NCBI RefSeq assembly: GCF_000942395.1
Contig: NZ_LN812103.1
Coordinates: 811,394 to 875,393 of the forward strand
Direction of reading: 5' to 3'
DNA: 64,000 nucleotides
Origin: Risungbinella massiliensis
GTDB taxonomy: Bacteria; Bacillota; Bacilli; Thermoactinomycetales; Thermoactinomycetaceae
Each line of letters opens with the position of its first letter. The stretch's first letter is position 1. Shown here in pieces: positions 34,668-45,017 of this stretch. A model generated the notes under the pieces. That model searched no databases and was not told the DNA's origin. It worked only from the letters and a program-made list of their open reading frames with translations. A program made the translations under genes and the position numbers.

Positions 34668-35600
34668 ATGATTACAGTATTAGATAGACAACAAAAAAGA
34701 CACTTACTAGATACGAAATATCTGAGTTATAACGAAATGAATGAGATTTTAGAACGTGCGAGCTTCTGGGAGAAGAGCCAACAAACTGGCTCCTCTCCAC
34801 TTACACACCGTTTTGTAGCGAATTTATTCTATGAACCAAGTACGAGAACTCGTTTCTCCTTTGAAGTAGCAGAGAAAAGACTAGGGCTACAAGTGCTAAA
34901 CTTTTCCGCAGATACGTCGAGTGCTACCAAAGGTGAAACGATCTACGATACGGTGAAAACCCTCTCGTCCATTGGAGTAGATGCAATTGTTATGCGCCAC
35001 GAGAGTGAGACTGCGATCATGGAACTGGCAGAGCAAAATACGGGGTGTGTCCTAATCAATGCAGGAGCAGGAAAAGCAGCTCATCCAACTCAAGCTTTAC
35101 TCGATCTATACACCATAACCAAACAGTTTGGAACGAATTTAAAAGGCTTAAAAGTAGGAATCATAGGAGATATCAAACACAGTCGGGTAGTGCGCTCTAA
35201 CTTATGGACGCTGAAATCATTTGGAGCAGAAGTATTTGTCAGTGGACCAGAAGAGATGAGAGACCCAGAAGTAGAGCAGATTGCGCCTTATGTTTTGTTT
35301 GATAGATTGGTTTGTGAAGCAGACGTAGTAATGATGCTTCGTGTACAACTTGAAAGACATGAAGCAGAAGTTTTTGGCGGAGTGGAAGCATACCACCAAG
35401 CATATGGACTGACATTAGGACGACAACAACAGATGAAAACGAATGCGATTATCATGCATCCTGCTCCAGTAAACCGTGGAGTAGAGATCGCAGATGAGCT
35501 AGTAGAACATCCACAGTCCAAGATCTTTGAGCAGATGGCAAATGGGGTTGCGATTCGGATAGCAGTTTTAGAGAGAGCACTAATGGGAGGGAACGCATAG
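34668..35600 (+). CDS. pyrB: Aspartate carbamoyltransferase, catalytic chain
   Basis: Committed step of de novo pyrimidine synthesis: carbamoyl phosphate + aspartate to carbamoyl-aspartate. 310 aa; carbamoyl-phosphate motif FYEPSTRTRFSFE, then HPTQALLDLYTI, VGIIGDIKHSRVVRSN and HPAPVNRGVEI. No PyrI chain, as in Bacillus. AAGGGGGAC precedes ATG 34668. No attenuator lies between pyrP and pyrB (13-nt gap), unlike B. subtilis. Confidence 0.97.
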   Translation: MITVLDRQQKRHLLDTKYLSYNEMNEILERASFWEKSQQTGSSPLTHRFVANLFYEPSTRTRFSFEVAEKRLGLQVLNFSADTSSATKGETIYDTVKTLSSIGVDAIVMRHESETAIMELAEQNTGCVLINAGAGKAAHPTQALLDLYTITKQFGTNLKGLKVGIIGDIKHSRVVRSNLWTLKSFGAEVFVSGPEEMRDPEVEQIAPYVLFDRLVCEADVVMMLRVQLERHEAEVFGGVEAYHQAYGLTLGRQQQMKTNAIIMHPAPVNRGVEIADELVEHPQSKIFEQMANGVAIRIAVLERALMGGNA

Positions 35601-36875
35601 ATGAAACGGATTTTAAAAAATGGAAGCATGTTTGTCGAAAGAGAACTAGTGCAACGAGATATTTTAATTGACGGAGACCAGATTGTGGAGATCTCAGAAG
35701 AGATTGTGGCAGAAGATGCACAAGTAATTGATCTCACAGGAAAATTTGTTTCTGCTGGCTTTATCGATATGCATGTTCATCTTCGCGAACCTGGGTTTGA
35801 GAAAAAGGAAACGATTGAAACAGGATCTCGCTCTGCTGCCAAAGGTGGTTTTACGACCATCGCTTGTATGCCCAATACTCGACCAGTAACGGATAGTCCA
35901 GAGGTGGTAGAACGGATCTATCAGGCAGCAGACAAAGCTGGCTATGCTCGGGTCCTTCCATTAGGAGCCATTACCGTTCGGGAACTTGGCAGAGAGTTGA
36001 CCGATTTTGCAGCCCTTCAAAATTCTGGAATTGTGGCATTGTCTGATGATGGTGTAGGAGTCCAAAGTAGTTACATGATGAAACAAGCAATGCGAAAAGC
36101 ACATGAACTAGGTTTGGCAGTAGTGGCTCACTGCGAAGATGATACCTTAGTGCAAAAGGGGTGTGTCCATGACGGTGAATTTGCCAAAAAACATAACTTG
36201 CCTGGCATACCGAGTGAATGTGAAGCAATTCATGTAGGCCGCGACATCTTACTCGCTGAGGATATCGGGGTACATTACCATGTCTGCCACATCAGTGCAG
36301 AACAGTCGGTACGCCTAGTACGCGAAGCGAAATCACGTGGGCAAAAGGTGACAGCAGAAGTAACCCCTCATCACTTGCTCTTGAGCGATGCAGATATCCC
36401 AGCTCCAGAGGGGAATTGGAAAATGAATCCGCCTCTGCGCTCACCTAAAGACCGCCAAGCACTGATCGAAGGATTAAAAGATGGCACGATTGATATCATC
36501 GCCACCGACCATGCCCCTCATACAGCGGAGGAAAAGGCGATGTCCATGGAAGAGGCACCGTTTGGAATTGTAGGTCTGGAAACTGCTTTTCCACTCCTTT
36601 ACACCCATTTGGTAGAGACGGGCGAACTGACATTATATGAGCTTGTCGACAAAATGACTCGCAAACCGGCAGAACTGTTCGGACTTTCTTATGGCACTTT
36701 GGAGGAAGGGCAAGTAGCAGATATCGTAGTCCTCGATCTAGACAAAGAGCAAGAGATTGATCCAGACACATTTGTCTCTAAAGGAAAGAACACACCGTTT
36801 GGTGGATGGAAAGTAAAAGGATGGCCAATCATGACTTTCTATCGTGGTCTCATAACCTGGAATGACTTGGTGTAG
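35601..36875 (+). CDS. pyrC: Dihydroorotase
   Basis: Zn-dependent amidohydrolase of 424 aa closing carbamoyl-aspartate to dihydroorotate. Metal motif DMHVHLREPGFE, VVAHCED, then CHISAEQSVRLV and ATDHAPHT. ATG 35601 follows the pyrB stop directly, with GGGAGGGAACG inside pyrB as ribosome site. Confidence 0.97.
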   Translation: MKRILKNGSMFVERELVQRDILIDGDQIVEISEEIVAEDAQVIDLTGKFVSAGFIDMHVHLREPGFEKKETIETGSRSAAKGGFTTIACMPNTRPVTDSPEVVERIYQAADKAGYARVLPLGAITVRELGRELTDFAALQNSGIVALSDDGVGVQSSYMMKQAMRKAHELGLAVVAHCEDDTLVQKGCVHDGEFAKKHNLPGIPSECEAIHVGRDILLAEDIGVHYHVCHISAEQSVRLVREAKSRGQKVTAEVTPHHLLLSDADIPAPEGNWKMNPPLRSPKDRQALIEGLKDGTIDIIATDHAPHTAEEKAMSMEEAPFGIVGLETAFPLLYTHLVETGELTLYELVDKMTRKPAELFGLSYGTLEEGQVADIVVLDLDKEQEIDPDTFVSKGKNTPFGGWKVKGWPIMTFYRGLITWNDLV

Positions 36876-37115
36876 AGAACATTAATAAAAAGTCAGTGTG
36901 TCGGTTTCAAGATTAGGAGCAGATTTTTAGTCTGAAATGCTTTTGTAACACTTCAAAGCGGAACCTCGCCTGGAACGGGCTGGTGGAGCGGCCTTTCTCC
37001 CTTCTTCGTAAGGTAAAACCTGCATGGAAGGCCAAAATCATGCTCTAGGCTCAGCTGTAAAAATTAGATGATGAACACTCATAATAAAAATCTTTTTGCT
37101 AATGGGGGAAGGAAG
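36876..37115 (+). other. pyrC-carA intergenic region with possible RNA structure
   Basis: A 240-nt gap inside the pyr operon. No PyrR loop (AGTCC...GAGGCT) was found. A GC-rich part has GGCCTTTC (36989-36996) pairing with GGAAGGCC (37025-37032), and no T-run. It could be a processing or stabilising structure, or relic sequence. Confidence 0.35.
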
Positions 37116-38213
37116 ATGAAGAAAGCAAGATTACTGCTCCAAGACGGAACAATATTTGAAGGTACTTCCTTTGGAACAGAAGGAGAGAGTATTGGAGAGG
37201 TCGTTTTTAATACCAGTATGACTGGTTACCAAGAGATTTTGACTGATCCATCCTACTGCGGACAGATGATTACCATGACCTACCCGTTAATTGGAAATTA
37301 TGGTTTTAGTCGAGATGATGATGAATCTCGCCAATCCTTTGCACATGGTCTCATCGTTCGAGAGCATGCCGAATATATGAGCAATTGGCGTCAAGAAATA
37401 TCTGTAGATGAATGGTGCCGAGAGCAAGGTGTAATCGGAATCAGTGGAATTGATACTCGGATGCTGACCAAAAAAATCCGTGTACACGGTACGATGCGTT
37501 GTCTGCTAACAACAGGCAGCGAAGATATCACCAACCTAAAAGAAAAGTTGGCAAACGCTCCCCAAATGCGAGATCAAGTAGCAAGGACGAGTACCAAAAG
37601 CACCTATATTGCCCCGAACAATGGAAAACGAGTGGTGTTGGTCGATTTTGGTGCCAAGTATAACATTCAGCGAGAACTGGTAGAACGCGGCTGTGAAGTG
37701 ATCACCGTACCATATAATACTACCGCAGCAGAGATTCGCCGCTATCGTCCTGATGGGGTACTTCTCAGTAATGGACCTGGAGATCCAAAAGATGTTCCAG
37801 AAGCTCAGCAGATGATTCGCGAATTGCTAGGAGAAATCCCGATCTTTGGAATTTGCCTCGGACACCAGCTTTTTGCTCTCGCTTGTGGAGCTGATACCGA
37901 AAAACTGAAATTTGGACACCGTGGTGGAAATCATCCGGTCAAAGAACTAGCTACGGATCGTACGGTAATGACTTCTCAGAATCACAGCTATGCAGTGAAA
38001 GAAGACTCCATTCAAGGATTGCCTCTCAAAGTAAGTCATATTGCGCTTAATGATGGTACGGTAGAAGGTTTGGAGCACACCGAATACCCGGTCTTTTCGG
38101 TGCAATATCATCCGGAATCTGCTCCAGGACCACAAGACTCTGGGTACTTGTTTGACCGCTTTTTAGAAAAGATCGAGACATCTATCCGGAAGGGAGAAAC
38201 AGTTCATGCCTAA
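37116..38213 (+). CDS. carA: Carbamoyl-phosphate synthase small subunit
   Basis: Glutamine amidotransferase subunit of 365 aa that feeds ammonia to CarB. Class I GATase motifs: [15 protein letters not shown] with the nucleophile Cys, NHSYAV, and [12 protein letters not shown] with His and Glu. ATG 37116 has GGGGGAAGGAAG; the earlier in-frame ATG 37068 lacks a ribosome site. It overlaps carB by 8 nt. As part of the pyr operon it is the pyrimidine-specific PyrAA. Confidence 0.96.
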   Translation: MKKARLLLQDGTIFEGTSFGTEGESIGEVVFNTSMTGYQEILTDPSYCGQMITMTYPLIGNYGFSRDDDESRQSFAHGLIVREHAEYMSNWRQEISVDEWCREQGVIGISGIDTRMLTKKIRVHGTMRCLLTTGSEDITNLKEKLANAPQMRDQVARTSTKSTYIAPNNGKRVVLVDFGAKYNIQRELVERGCEVITVPYNTTAAEIRRYRPDGVLLSNGPGDPKDVPEAQQMIRELLGEIPIFGICLGHQLFALACGADTEKLKFGHRGGNHPVKELATDRTVMTSQNHSYAVKEDSIQGLPLKVSHIALNDGTVEGLEHTEYPVFSVQYHPESAPGPQDSGYLFDRFLEKIETSIRKGETVHA

Positions 38214-41200
38214 AGATCCAACACTCAAAAAAATTCTCGTAATCGGTTCGGGTCCCATTATCATCGGGCAAGCTGCAGAGTTTGATTATGCTGGTACTCA
38301 AGCATGCCAAGCATTAAAAGAAGAAGGTATGGAAGTAGTTCTCATCAATAGTAACCCAGCTACGATTATGACCGATACGAATATGGCGGACCGTGTCTAC
38401 ATCGAGCCACTGACTCCCGAATTTGTGACCCAGATCATTCGCAAAGAACGCCCTGATGGACTTCTTCCAACTCTAGGTGGTCAGACGGGGCTAAATTTGG
38501 CAGTAGAGCTAGCCAAACAAGGTGTCCTCGAACGGGAGGGAGTCCGGCTTTTAGGTACGGATCTCCGTGCAATCACATGTGCTGAAGACCGTGACGAGTT
38601 TCGTAACTTAATGTTTAAACTAAATGAGCCAGTACCGTCTAGCGAAATTGTCAACACAATAGAAGAAGCAGTCTCCTTTGCCAACGAGATTGGCTACCCA
38701 GTTATTGTACGTCCTGCTTATACACTGGGAGGAACAGGGGGCGGGATTGCTCACAACGAAGCCGAGCTTCGCGAAACAGTGGATAATGGACTTCGTTATA
38801 GCCCAATCTCTCAATGTTTGATTGAGCAAAGTATTGCTGGTTTCAAAGAGATCGAGTATGAAGTAATGCGTGATAGCAAAGACAATAGCATCATTGTCTG
38901 TAACATGGAGAACTTTGACCCGGTTGGAGTACACACGGGTGATAGCATCGTCTTTGCCCCTAGCCAAACGTTGTCTGACAAGGAATACCATATGCTCCGC
39001 AGTTCCGCACTCAAGATCATACGGGCACTCAATATTCAAGGTGGCTGTAATGTCCAGTATGCACTCGACCCACACAGCTTCCAATACCATGTGATCGAGG
39101 TAAACCCACGGGTTAGTCGCTCTAGTGCCTTGGCATCGAAAGCGACCGGTTATCCGATTGCCCGGATCGCTGCCAAAATCGCCATCGGTTATACCTTGGA
39201 TGAGTTAGAAAACCCCGTAACTGGCGAGACTTACGCTAGTTTTGAACCAGCACTAGATTATGTAGTAAGTAAAATTCCACGCTGGCCGTTTGACAAATTT
39301 ACTTCTGCAAACCGTCGCCTCGGTACTCAAATGAAAGCGACTGGAGAAGTGATGGCAATCGGACGGACACTGGAAGAATCTCTACTGAAAGCAGTTCGTT
39401 CGTTGGAGATTGGATTACATCATTTGGAGCTACCAGAAGCAAAAGATCTAAGTCAAGCAGAGTTAGAAAAACGCTTAGCGGCTCCAGATGATGAGCGAGT
39501 CTATCTAGTTGCGGAGTGGTTTCGCCGAGGATTGGAATTAGAAGAATTACACCAACTGACCAAAATTGACCGCTTCTTCTTGTACAAAATCGATCGGATT
39601 ATCCAGTTGGAGAAGAAATTGAAACAAGAGGAACTTACTACGGACTCTCTAAAGCTAGCCAAACAGTTTGGTTTTACAGATCGTAAGGTTGGGGAACTGG
39701 CCGCGAAATCGGAGCAAGAAGTGAGAGCACTTCGCCAAGAGACGAACATCCTACCTGTCTACAAAATAGTGGATACATGTGCAGCAGAGTTTGAAGCCGA
39801 AACGCCTTATTACTACTCTACCTATGAACAAGAAGACGAAGTAAAACAAACAACGAAAAAATCAGTGCTTGTCTTGGGGTCAGGTCCGATCAGGATTGGT
39901 CAAGGGGTCGAGTTTGACTACGCAACCGTTCATGCTATCTGGGCAATTCGTGAGGCTGGTTATGAAGCAGTAATTATCAATAACAATCCGGAGACCGTCT
40001 CAACGGACTTTAATACTTCAGACCGTCTCTACTTTGAACCGCTGTACAAAGAAGATGTGATGAACATCATTGAAAAAGAACAGCCTGTCGGAGTGATTGT
40101 ACAATTTGGTGGTCAGACAGCACTCAACTTGGCACGAGATCTAAAAGAAGAGGGAATTCAGATCTTAGGTACTTCTCTTACGGAGATAGATCGTGCTGAG
40201 GATCGGGAAAAATTCGAGAAGTTGCTTAAGAGTATTGGGGTTGCTCAACCACCAGGTGAAGCAGTTACTTCCCTAGAAGCAGCAGTACAAACTGCAACCA
40301 AGCTTGGTTATCCAGTTCTGGTGCGTCCTTCCTATGTAATCGGAGGTCGGGCAATGGAAATCGTCTACGGTGAAAATGATTTACGAAATTACATGGAGCA
40401 AGCGGTAAAAGTAAACCCAGACCATCCTGTTCTCATCGATCGTTATCTTCAAGGGAAAGAGTTAGAAGTAGATGCAATCTGTGATGGAGAGCGTGTCCTG
40501 ATTCCAGGAATTATGGAACATATTGAGCGAGCGGGTGTTCACTCTGGGGACTCGATCGCAGTTTATCCACCACAATCACTGACAAAAGAACAAAAAGATC
40601 GTCTAGTGGAGATGACGACTCAGATTGCTACGGCACTTAATACTCGTGGACTGATTAACATCCAGTTTGTTCTACATCAAGAAGAAGTCTATGTCTTGGA
40701 AGTAAATCCACGAGCTTCCCGTACGGTACCTTTCTTGAGTAAAGTGACGGGAATTCCGATGGCACAAGTAGCGACTCGCATCATGTTAGGGGAGAATTTA
40801 AAACAACAAGGTTACGAGAGTGGACTCGCACCTGAGAGTGTGGAAGTAGCAGTAAAAGCACCAGTCTTCTCCTTTGCAAAATTGCGTCGGGTCGACGTCC
40901 TGCTTGGACCTGAGATGAAGTCTACTGGCGAAGTGATGGGGCGAGATCGAGACTATGCTCGTGCGGTATACAAAGGGCTGATTGCGTCGGGCATTTCTTT
41001 ACCACGCTTCGGTACCATTGTAGCGACAATTGGAAACAAAGAAAAATCAGAAGCATTACCTCTTCTACGTCGATTCTATCAACTTGGTTATCAGATCGTC
41101 GCAACTCAAGGTACAGCAGATTACTTGGAGAGCAAAGGACTTTTAGTACGTCGTGTAAACAAACTAACCGATGGGTCTCCTAACATCTTGGATCTCATCC

Positions 41201-41394
41201 GTAAAGGAGAAGCGGACCTCGTCGTCAACACATGGACAAGAGGTAAAACTCCAGAACGCGATGGCTTCCGAATTCGTCGTGAAGCAGTAGAGCATGGAAT
41301 TGCTTGTCTCACTTCTTTAGATACGGTAAATGCACTTCTTACTACGCTGGAATCAATCCATCTGTCTGCAGAACCGATTGGTGCTGGTAGATAA
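38206..41394 (+). CDS. carB: Carbamoyl-phosphate synthase large subunit
   Basis: Tandem ATP-grasp synthase of 1062 aa. Two homologous halves start with [20 protein letters not shown] and [18 protein letters not shown]; each has its ATP-grasp domain ([29 protein letters not shown]). A C-terminal MGS-like allosteric domain follows ([19 protein letters not shown]), where UMP is expected to act. Length normal, no break. Confidence 0.98.
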   Translation: MPKDPTLKKILVIGSGPIIIGQAAEFDYAGTQACQALKEEGMEVVLINSNPATIMTDTNMADRVYIEPLTPEFVTQIIRKERPDGLLPTLGGQTGLNLAVELAKQGVLEREGVRLLGTDLRAITCAEDRDEFRNLMFKLNEPVPSSEIVNTIEEAVSFANEIGYPVIVRPAYTLGGTGGGIAHNEAELRETVDNGLRYSPISQCLIEQSIAGFKEIEYEVMRDSKDNSIIVCNMENFDPVGVHTGDSIVFAPSQTLSDKEYHMLRSSALKIIRALNIQGGCNVQYALDPHSFQYHVIEVNPRVSRSSALASKATGYPIARIAAKIAIGYTLDELENPVTGETYASFEPALDYVVSKIPRWPFDKFTSANRRLGTQMKATGEVMAIGRTLEESLLKAVRSLEIGLHHLELPEAKDLSQAELEKRLAAPDDERVYLVAEWFRRGLELEELHQLTKIDRFFLYKIDRIIQLEKKLKQEELTTDSLKLAKQFGFTDRKVGELAAKSEQEVRALRQETNILPVYKIVDTCAAEFEAETPYYYSTYEQEDEVKQTTKKSVLVLGSGPIRIGQGVEFDYATVHAIWAIREAGYEAVIINNNPETVSTDFNTSDRLYFEPLYKEDVMNIIEKEQPVGVIVQFGGQTALNLARDLKEEGIQILGTSLTEIDRAEDREKFEKLLKSIGVAQPPGEAVTSLEAAVQTATKLGYPVLVRPSYVIGGRAMEIVYGENDLRNYMEQAVKVNPDHPVLIDRYLQGKELEVDAICDGERVLIPGIMEHIERAGVHSGDSIAVYPPQSLTKEQKDRLVEMTTQIATALNTRGLINIQFVLHQEEVYVLEVNPRASRTVPFLSKVTGIPMAQVATRIMLGENLKQQGYESGLAPESVEVAVKAPVFSFAKLRRVDVLLGPEMKSTGEVMGRDRDYARAVYKGLIASGISLPRFGTIVATIGNKEKSEALPLLRRFYQLGYQIVATQGTADYLESKGLLVRRVNKLTDGSPNILDLIRKGEADLVVNTWTRGKTPERDGFRIRREAVEHGIACLTSLDTVNALLTTLESIHLSAEPIGAGR

Positions 41395-41410
41395 ATAGAA
41401 GTGGTGAAAA

Positions 41411-41442
41411 GGGAAGAGCTTTTTTACAAGGATGCTCTTCCC
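41411..41442 (+). other. Intercistronic hairpin between carB and pyrF
   Basis: GGGAAGAGC / GCTCTTCCC stem around TTTTTTACAAGGAT. No T-run follows, so probably not a strong terminator; may be an mRNA processing or stability element at the site where pyrK-pyrD would be in Bacillus. Confidence 0.5.
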
Positions 41443-41511
41443 TCCATAGTGACTTAAGTGATTAGTTGAGAAATTTATTAGACAAATGAATAAAAAGGGA
41501 GTGTAGGAAAA

Positions 41512-42207
41512 ATGGAGAAGAGTCCTGTCATCATTGCCCTTGATTTACCTAGTCAACAAGAGGCAGAGAACTTTTTGGATCGCTTTCAAGGAGCAGAAAA
41601 GCCATTTATTAAAATAGGGTATCAGCTTTTTTATCGGGTAGGTCCTACTTGGGTGAGAGAGAAAAAAGAACAGGGTTACTCCATCTTCCTCGACCTCAAA
41701 TTACATGACATCCCAAATACTGTTCAAAAGGGAGTTTCTTCCCTCTTGGAGCTTGGTATCGATTTTCTTACGATTCATGCAGCGGGTGGAAGCGAGATGA
41801 TTCGTGCAGCGCGAGAAGTGATCGATCAAGCACAGAGTAATCTACAGTTACTAGCTGTTACACAACTGACTAGCACAGACCAGACCATGTTGAACAATGA
41901 GCTGGGAATACCTGGTACCATAGCGGAAAGTGTAGTCAACTATGCACTGCTGGCTGAGAAAGCTGGCGCACATGGAGTAATCTGCTCTGCTCAAGAGGCG
42001 AAGTCCATCAAAAAGAGCACTTCCGGTTCTTTCTTAGCAGTTACCCCAGGAATTCGCCTAGCAGGTACCGATGTACAAGACCAGAAACGTGTTATGACTC
42101 CTGCTTTAGCAATAGAAAATGGAGCAGATTATTTAGTAGTAGGTAGACCAATTACACAAGCGGCTGATCCGGTAGCGGTGTACCAAGGGATTTTGGAACA
42201 AATTTAA
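41512..42207 (+). CDS. pyrF: Orotidine-5'-phosphate decarboxylase
   Basis: TIM-barrel enzyme converting OMP to UMP, 231 aa. Active-site pattern DLKLHDIPNT with catalytic Lys63, then TIHAAGG, VTPGIRLAG and VVGRPITQA phosphate-binding end. ATG 41512 with AAAGGGAGTGTAGG upstream. It comes directly after carB, because pyrK and pyrD are absent. Confidence 0.97.
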   Translation: MEKSPVIIALDLPSQQEAENFLDRFQGAEKPFIKIGYQLFYRVGPTWVREKKEQGYSIFLDLKLHDIPNTVQKGVSSLLELGIDFLTIHAAGGSEMIRAAREVIDQAQSNLQLLAVTQLTSTDQTMLNNELGIPGTIAESVVNYALLAEKAGAHGVICSAQEAKSIKKSTSGSFLAVTPGIRLAGTDVQDQKRVMTPALAIENGADYLVVGRPITQAADPVAVYQGILEQI

Positions 42208-42248
42208 ATCGAATGAAACGTACTCAATATGGAGAGGAAGCATGGAAC

Positions 42249-42821
42249 ATGACATGGAGTGTAACAGAAGCAATGGAACGTACTGGCGTTTTGCATAACG
42301 GACACTTTTTACTAACTTCTGGAAAACACAGTAAACAATATATGCAATGCGCTCAACTCCTACAGTACCCTACGGAAGCAGAAGAAGCTGGCAAAGCGAT
42401 CGCTGAACTCTTTACAGATTATGAGATTGATGTAGTAGTAGGTCCTGCTCTCGGTGGGGTTATCATAGCACATGAAGTTGCGAGAGCTTTGGGTGTACGC
42501 TGTTTGTTTGCAGAGCGGAAAGAAGGAATCATGGAGATGCGTCGAGGTTTTTCGGTAGAGCCTGGAGAGCGTGTGTTGGTTGTAGAAGATGTTGTTACCA
42601 CGGGAGGGTCAGTCAAAGAAGTGATTACCCTACTGGAAGAACAAAATGCCAACGTCGTAGCAGTAGGCTCGATCGTGGATCGAACAGGTGGTAACAAACC
42701 GTTTACTGTTCCGTTTCGTGCGGTTCAACCAGTTGAGATTGAAACGTTTGAAGCAGAGGACTGTCCTCTGTGTGCCGCAGGTAGTGTTCCAGTTAAGCCT
42801 GGTAGTAGAACAAACAAATAG
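42249..42821 (+). CDS. pyrE: Orotate phosphoribosyltransferase
   Basis: Transfers ribose phosphate from PRPP to orotate; about 190 aa. FLLTSGKHSKQYMQCAQLL start region, VVGPALGGVIIAHEVARAL, and PRPP motif RVLVVEDVVTTGGSVKE. The frame opens at ATG 42213, but ATG 42249 has GGAGAGGAAG at the right distance and gives the normal family N-terminus. Last gene of the operon, before a terminator. Confidence 0.95.
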   Translation: MTWSVTEAMERTGVLHNGHFLLTSGKHSKQYMQCAQLLQYPTEAEEAGKAIAELFTDYEIDVVVGPALGGVIIAHEVARALGVRCLFAERKEGIMEMRRGFSVEPGERVLVVEDVVTTGGSVKEVITLLEEQNANVVAVGSIVDRTGGNKPFTVPFRAVQPVEIETFEAEDCPLCAAGSVPVKPGSRTNK

Positions 42822-42840
42822 AGATATATAGAATGTCGTG

Positions 42841-42876
42841 AAAAGTCTTCTCTTCCATAGAGAGGACTTTTTTTAT
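42841..42876 (+). terminator. Terminator of the pyr operon
   Basis: AAAAGTCTTCTC / GAGAGGACTTTT stem with one mismatch and seven T residues. Confidence 0.9.
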
Positions 42877-42966
42877 GTTCTGCGCCTTTTTCTAGGGTTT
42901 TGATGAACCGCTATCTTCCCAATTTCATAATTTACTAGAGTACAAGATGAAAGGGAGGAAGATCAG

Positions 42967-44067
42967 ATGGCGCTCGGAATGGAAAAAACGGATCAGCCAT
43001 TTGCATTGAACCAGATGCTAATAAAGATGAAAAAAGAGGTCGCGGTAAATGAGAAAAATCAGTTTTACCACAATTTAAAAGGAACAGTGTTAAAACGAAA
43101 TAAAGAGCTGGATTTTGAAGTAATGGAATTGGAAGTGGGAGAGGACATAGAAAGAAAAGTAAAGATGCTCCAACTGGATGAGAAGGTAGAGTATGTGGAA
43201 CCTAATTATACCTATACAACACAAGCGATCCCAAATGATCCCTTCCAAGGGTTTCAATATGGACTTACTTATGCGAAAGCCCATGATGCTTGGAATTATT
43301 CAACAGGTTTTAACCTTAAGATTGCTATTTTAGATACAGGAGTTCAAACAGATCATCCTGATTTAATGGGGAAATTGGTAACTGGATATAACGTAGTGAA
43401 TGGTACTACCGATGTTACAGACATCAGCGGTCATGGTACTCATGTAGCTGGGATCTGTGGTGCTGTTACCAATAACAACTTGGGAGTTGCTGGGATGGCA
43501 CCTAGTGCATCCATCATGCCCATTAAAGTGCTAAGTGATAATGGTATGGGATTTGTAAATCACATTGCCGAAGGGATCATATATGCAATTGAACAAGGAT
43601 GTAAAGTGATCAATTTGAGCCTAGGTGGTCCATATAACAGTATTACGTTGCAAAATGCGATCAATTACGCTTGGAGTCGTGGTGCAGTTGTCGTAGCTGC
43701 TGCTGGGAATAGCGGTAGTTTTGCAGCAACGTATCCTGCTACTTATCCTAATGTTATTTCAGTAGCAGCCACGAATCAGTTTGATCAACGTGCTTATTTT
43801 TCTAACTTTGGACCCTGGGTAGATGTAGCAGCACCAGGGGTAGATATTTTGTCTACCTATTTGGCTAGTAACTATGCTTTTCTGAGTGGTACCTCTATGG
43901 CAACTCCGTTTGTCTCAGGGTTAGCTGCCATCCTTCTGGCACAAGGACGAGATAACACTAACGTACGAGCAGTAATTCAATTATTCGCTGATCGGATTGC
44001 GGGGACAGGTATTTATTGGCAATATGGACGAATTAACGCTTTAAGATCAGTAATGGATGGATTGTAA
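42967..44067 (+). CDS. Subtilase without signal peptide (intracellular or non-classically exported)
   Basis: S8 protease of 366 aa. Residues 1-85 resemble an I9-type propeptide (FALNQMLIKMKKEVAV ... DEKVEYVEPNYTY). The catalytic part has Asp123 (ILDTGVQTDHPDL), His156 (SGHGTHVAG), Ser310 (GTSMATPFVSG), and AAAGNSG. No hydrophobic signal segment precedes the propeptide, and the start is fixed by AAGGGAGGAAG before ATG 42967. This differs from the two secreted thermitase-like copies in the window. Known Bacillus intracellular proteases have a short inhibitory N-terminus; here the propeptide is of the extracellular kind. Target unknown. Confidence 0.9.
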   Translation: MALGMEKTDQPFALNQMLIKMKKEVAVNEKNQFYHNLKGTVLKRNKELDFEVMELEVGEDIERKVKMLQLDEKVEYVEPNYTYTTQAIPNDPFQGFQYGLTYAKAHDAWNYSTGFNLKIAILDTGVQTDHPDLMGKLVTGYNVVNGTTDVTDISGHGTHVAGICGAVTNNNLGVAGMAPSASIMPIKVLSDNGMGFVNHIAEGIIYAIEQGCKVINLSLGGPYNSITLQNAINYAWSRGAVVVAAAGNSGSFAATYPATYPNVISVAATNQFDQRAYFSNFGPWVDVAAPGVDILSTYLASNYAFLSGTSMATPFVSGLAAILLAQGRDNTNVRAVIQLFADRIAGTGIYWQYGRINALRSVMDGL

Positions 44068-44258
44068 ATTGGTAAGAGAAAACACACAGATGAATCACTC
44101 CATGCTCGTTTTGGCGAATAGATTCTGATAACATATTAGAAAGAATTTTTGTAATAATATATATATTTATAAATTAATAATCTTTTATTTTTTCAATAAT
44201 TAGTTATAATAAATCTGGTTGTACTAGTTTTGAAATGAATATCAAAGGGGTATGGAAT

Positions 44259-44666
44259 TTGAATTATTCTATTTGGTTCTTGCGTATATCTGTTTTGTGG
44301 TTCTTATTTGGAATTGGTTTTGGAGAATATGCTTCATTTACTCATGTTTTCGATTTTACATCAGTTCATGTTCATATGAACTTAATCGGCTGGGTCTCTA
44401 TGGCGCTTATGGGGGTTATCTACTACCTTTTCCCACAGGCAGCTAATAGCGCACTAGGAAAAGTCCATTTCTGGTTGATAACTGTGTGCTTACCGATCAT
44501 GATGGGTGCACTTTATTTAACAATAAAAGGAAATCAGTTTGTAGCCAAGTATCTAGCCTTTACAGGTACAGGAGTAGCATTAGCTGTACTTCTTTTTGCG
44601 ATTAATGTATGGATGAATGTGAAAGCACCACAAGAAGTGAAAAAAGAAGAGAAAGAAGCCGCATAA
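44259..44666 (+). CDS. Small haem-copper-oxidase subunit I-like membrane protein
   Basis: A 135-143 residue membrane protein with four hydrophobic segments. The stretch VHVHMNLIGWVSMALMGVIY resembles the His-containing helix of NorB/CcoN-type oxidase subunits. The length is only a quarter of a full subunit I, so it cannot hold a complete active site; similar small proteins occur in Bacilli. A TTG at 44259 has AAAGGGG 9 nt upstream; ATG 44235 in the same frame has no ribosome site. C-terminus is charged (QEVKKEEKEAA). Terminator follows. Function unknown, perhaps haem- or NO-related. Confidence 0.65.
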   Translation: MNYSIWFLRISVLWFLFGIGFGEYASFTHVFDFTSVHVHMNLIGWVSMALMGVIYYLFPQAANSALGKVHFWLITVCLPIMMGALYLTIKGNQFVAKYLAFTGTGVALAVLLFAINVWMNVKAPQEVKKEEKEAA

Positions 44667-44690
44667 TAATAGAATAATTAATGGAATTAT

Positions 44691-44714
44691 AGCCCCTTAT
44701 GAAGGGGTTTTTAT
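44691..44714 (+). terminator. Terminator after the oxidase-like gene
   Basis: CCCCTT-ATG-AAGGGG then TTTTTATT. Confidence 0.88.
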
Positions 44715-44932
44715 TATGAAAATAAATAATCCCCATCAGTGGGGGATGATTCGGAACATTGGGCATCTTGTAAGGGGATTTTAGACGACTTTGATGTGAA
44801 AGCTACTCCCCTTTAGATATTAGTATATTATATAACGAATAATCTGAAAAATAAAAATGGTCAATTAAGAGAGGAGGCATTTTAGGTTTAATGGATCTTT
44901 ATATTAATTTGTTGTAAATACTGTAGTGAGTA

Positions 44933-44993
44933 TTGAACTATCTGTAAATAGAACTTACAATAAAACAGATGGTAGTAAGTACTCACTACCATC
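44933..44993 (+). promoter_or_regulatory. Promoter and operator of the tetR-HXXEE operon
   Basis: TTGAAC (44933-44938), 17-bp spacer, TACAAT (44956-44961). A 26-bp imperfect palindrome GATGGTAGTAAGT / ACTCACTACCATC (44968-44993) covers the expected start of transcription, and a related half-site GTAGTGAGTA lies just upstream of the -35. This is a typical autorepressor layout. The 300 nt before it hold only small hairpins. Confidence 0.72.
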
Positions 44994-45017
44994 CATATAA
45001 TTGGAAAGGACCTATAC

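Noticed and set aside
36934-37060. Third PyrR attenuator before carA
   Set aside because: No AGTCC-N-G-N-GAGGCT-like loop and no T-run terminator in the gap.
44252-44446. Alternative frame starting MEFELFYL over the oxidase-like gene
   Set aside because: ATG 44252 has a good ribosome site distance, but the frame stops early and lacks the conserved oxidase segment; the other frame is hydrophobic throughout and keeps the His motif.
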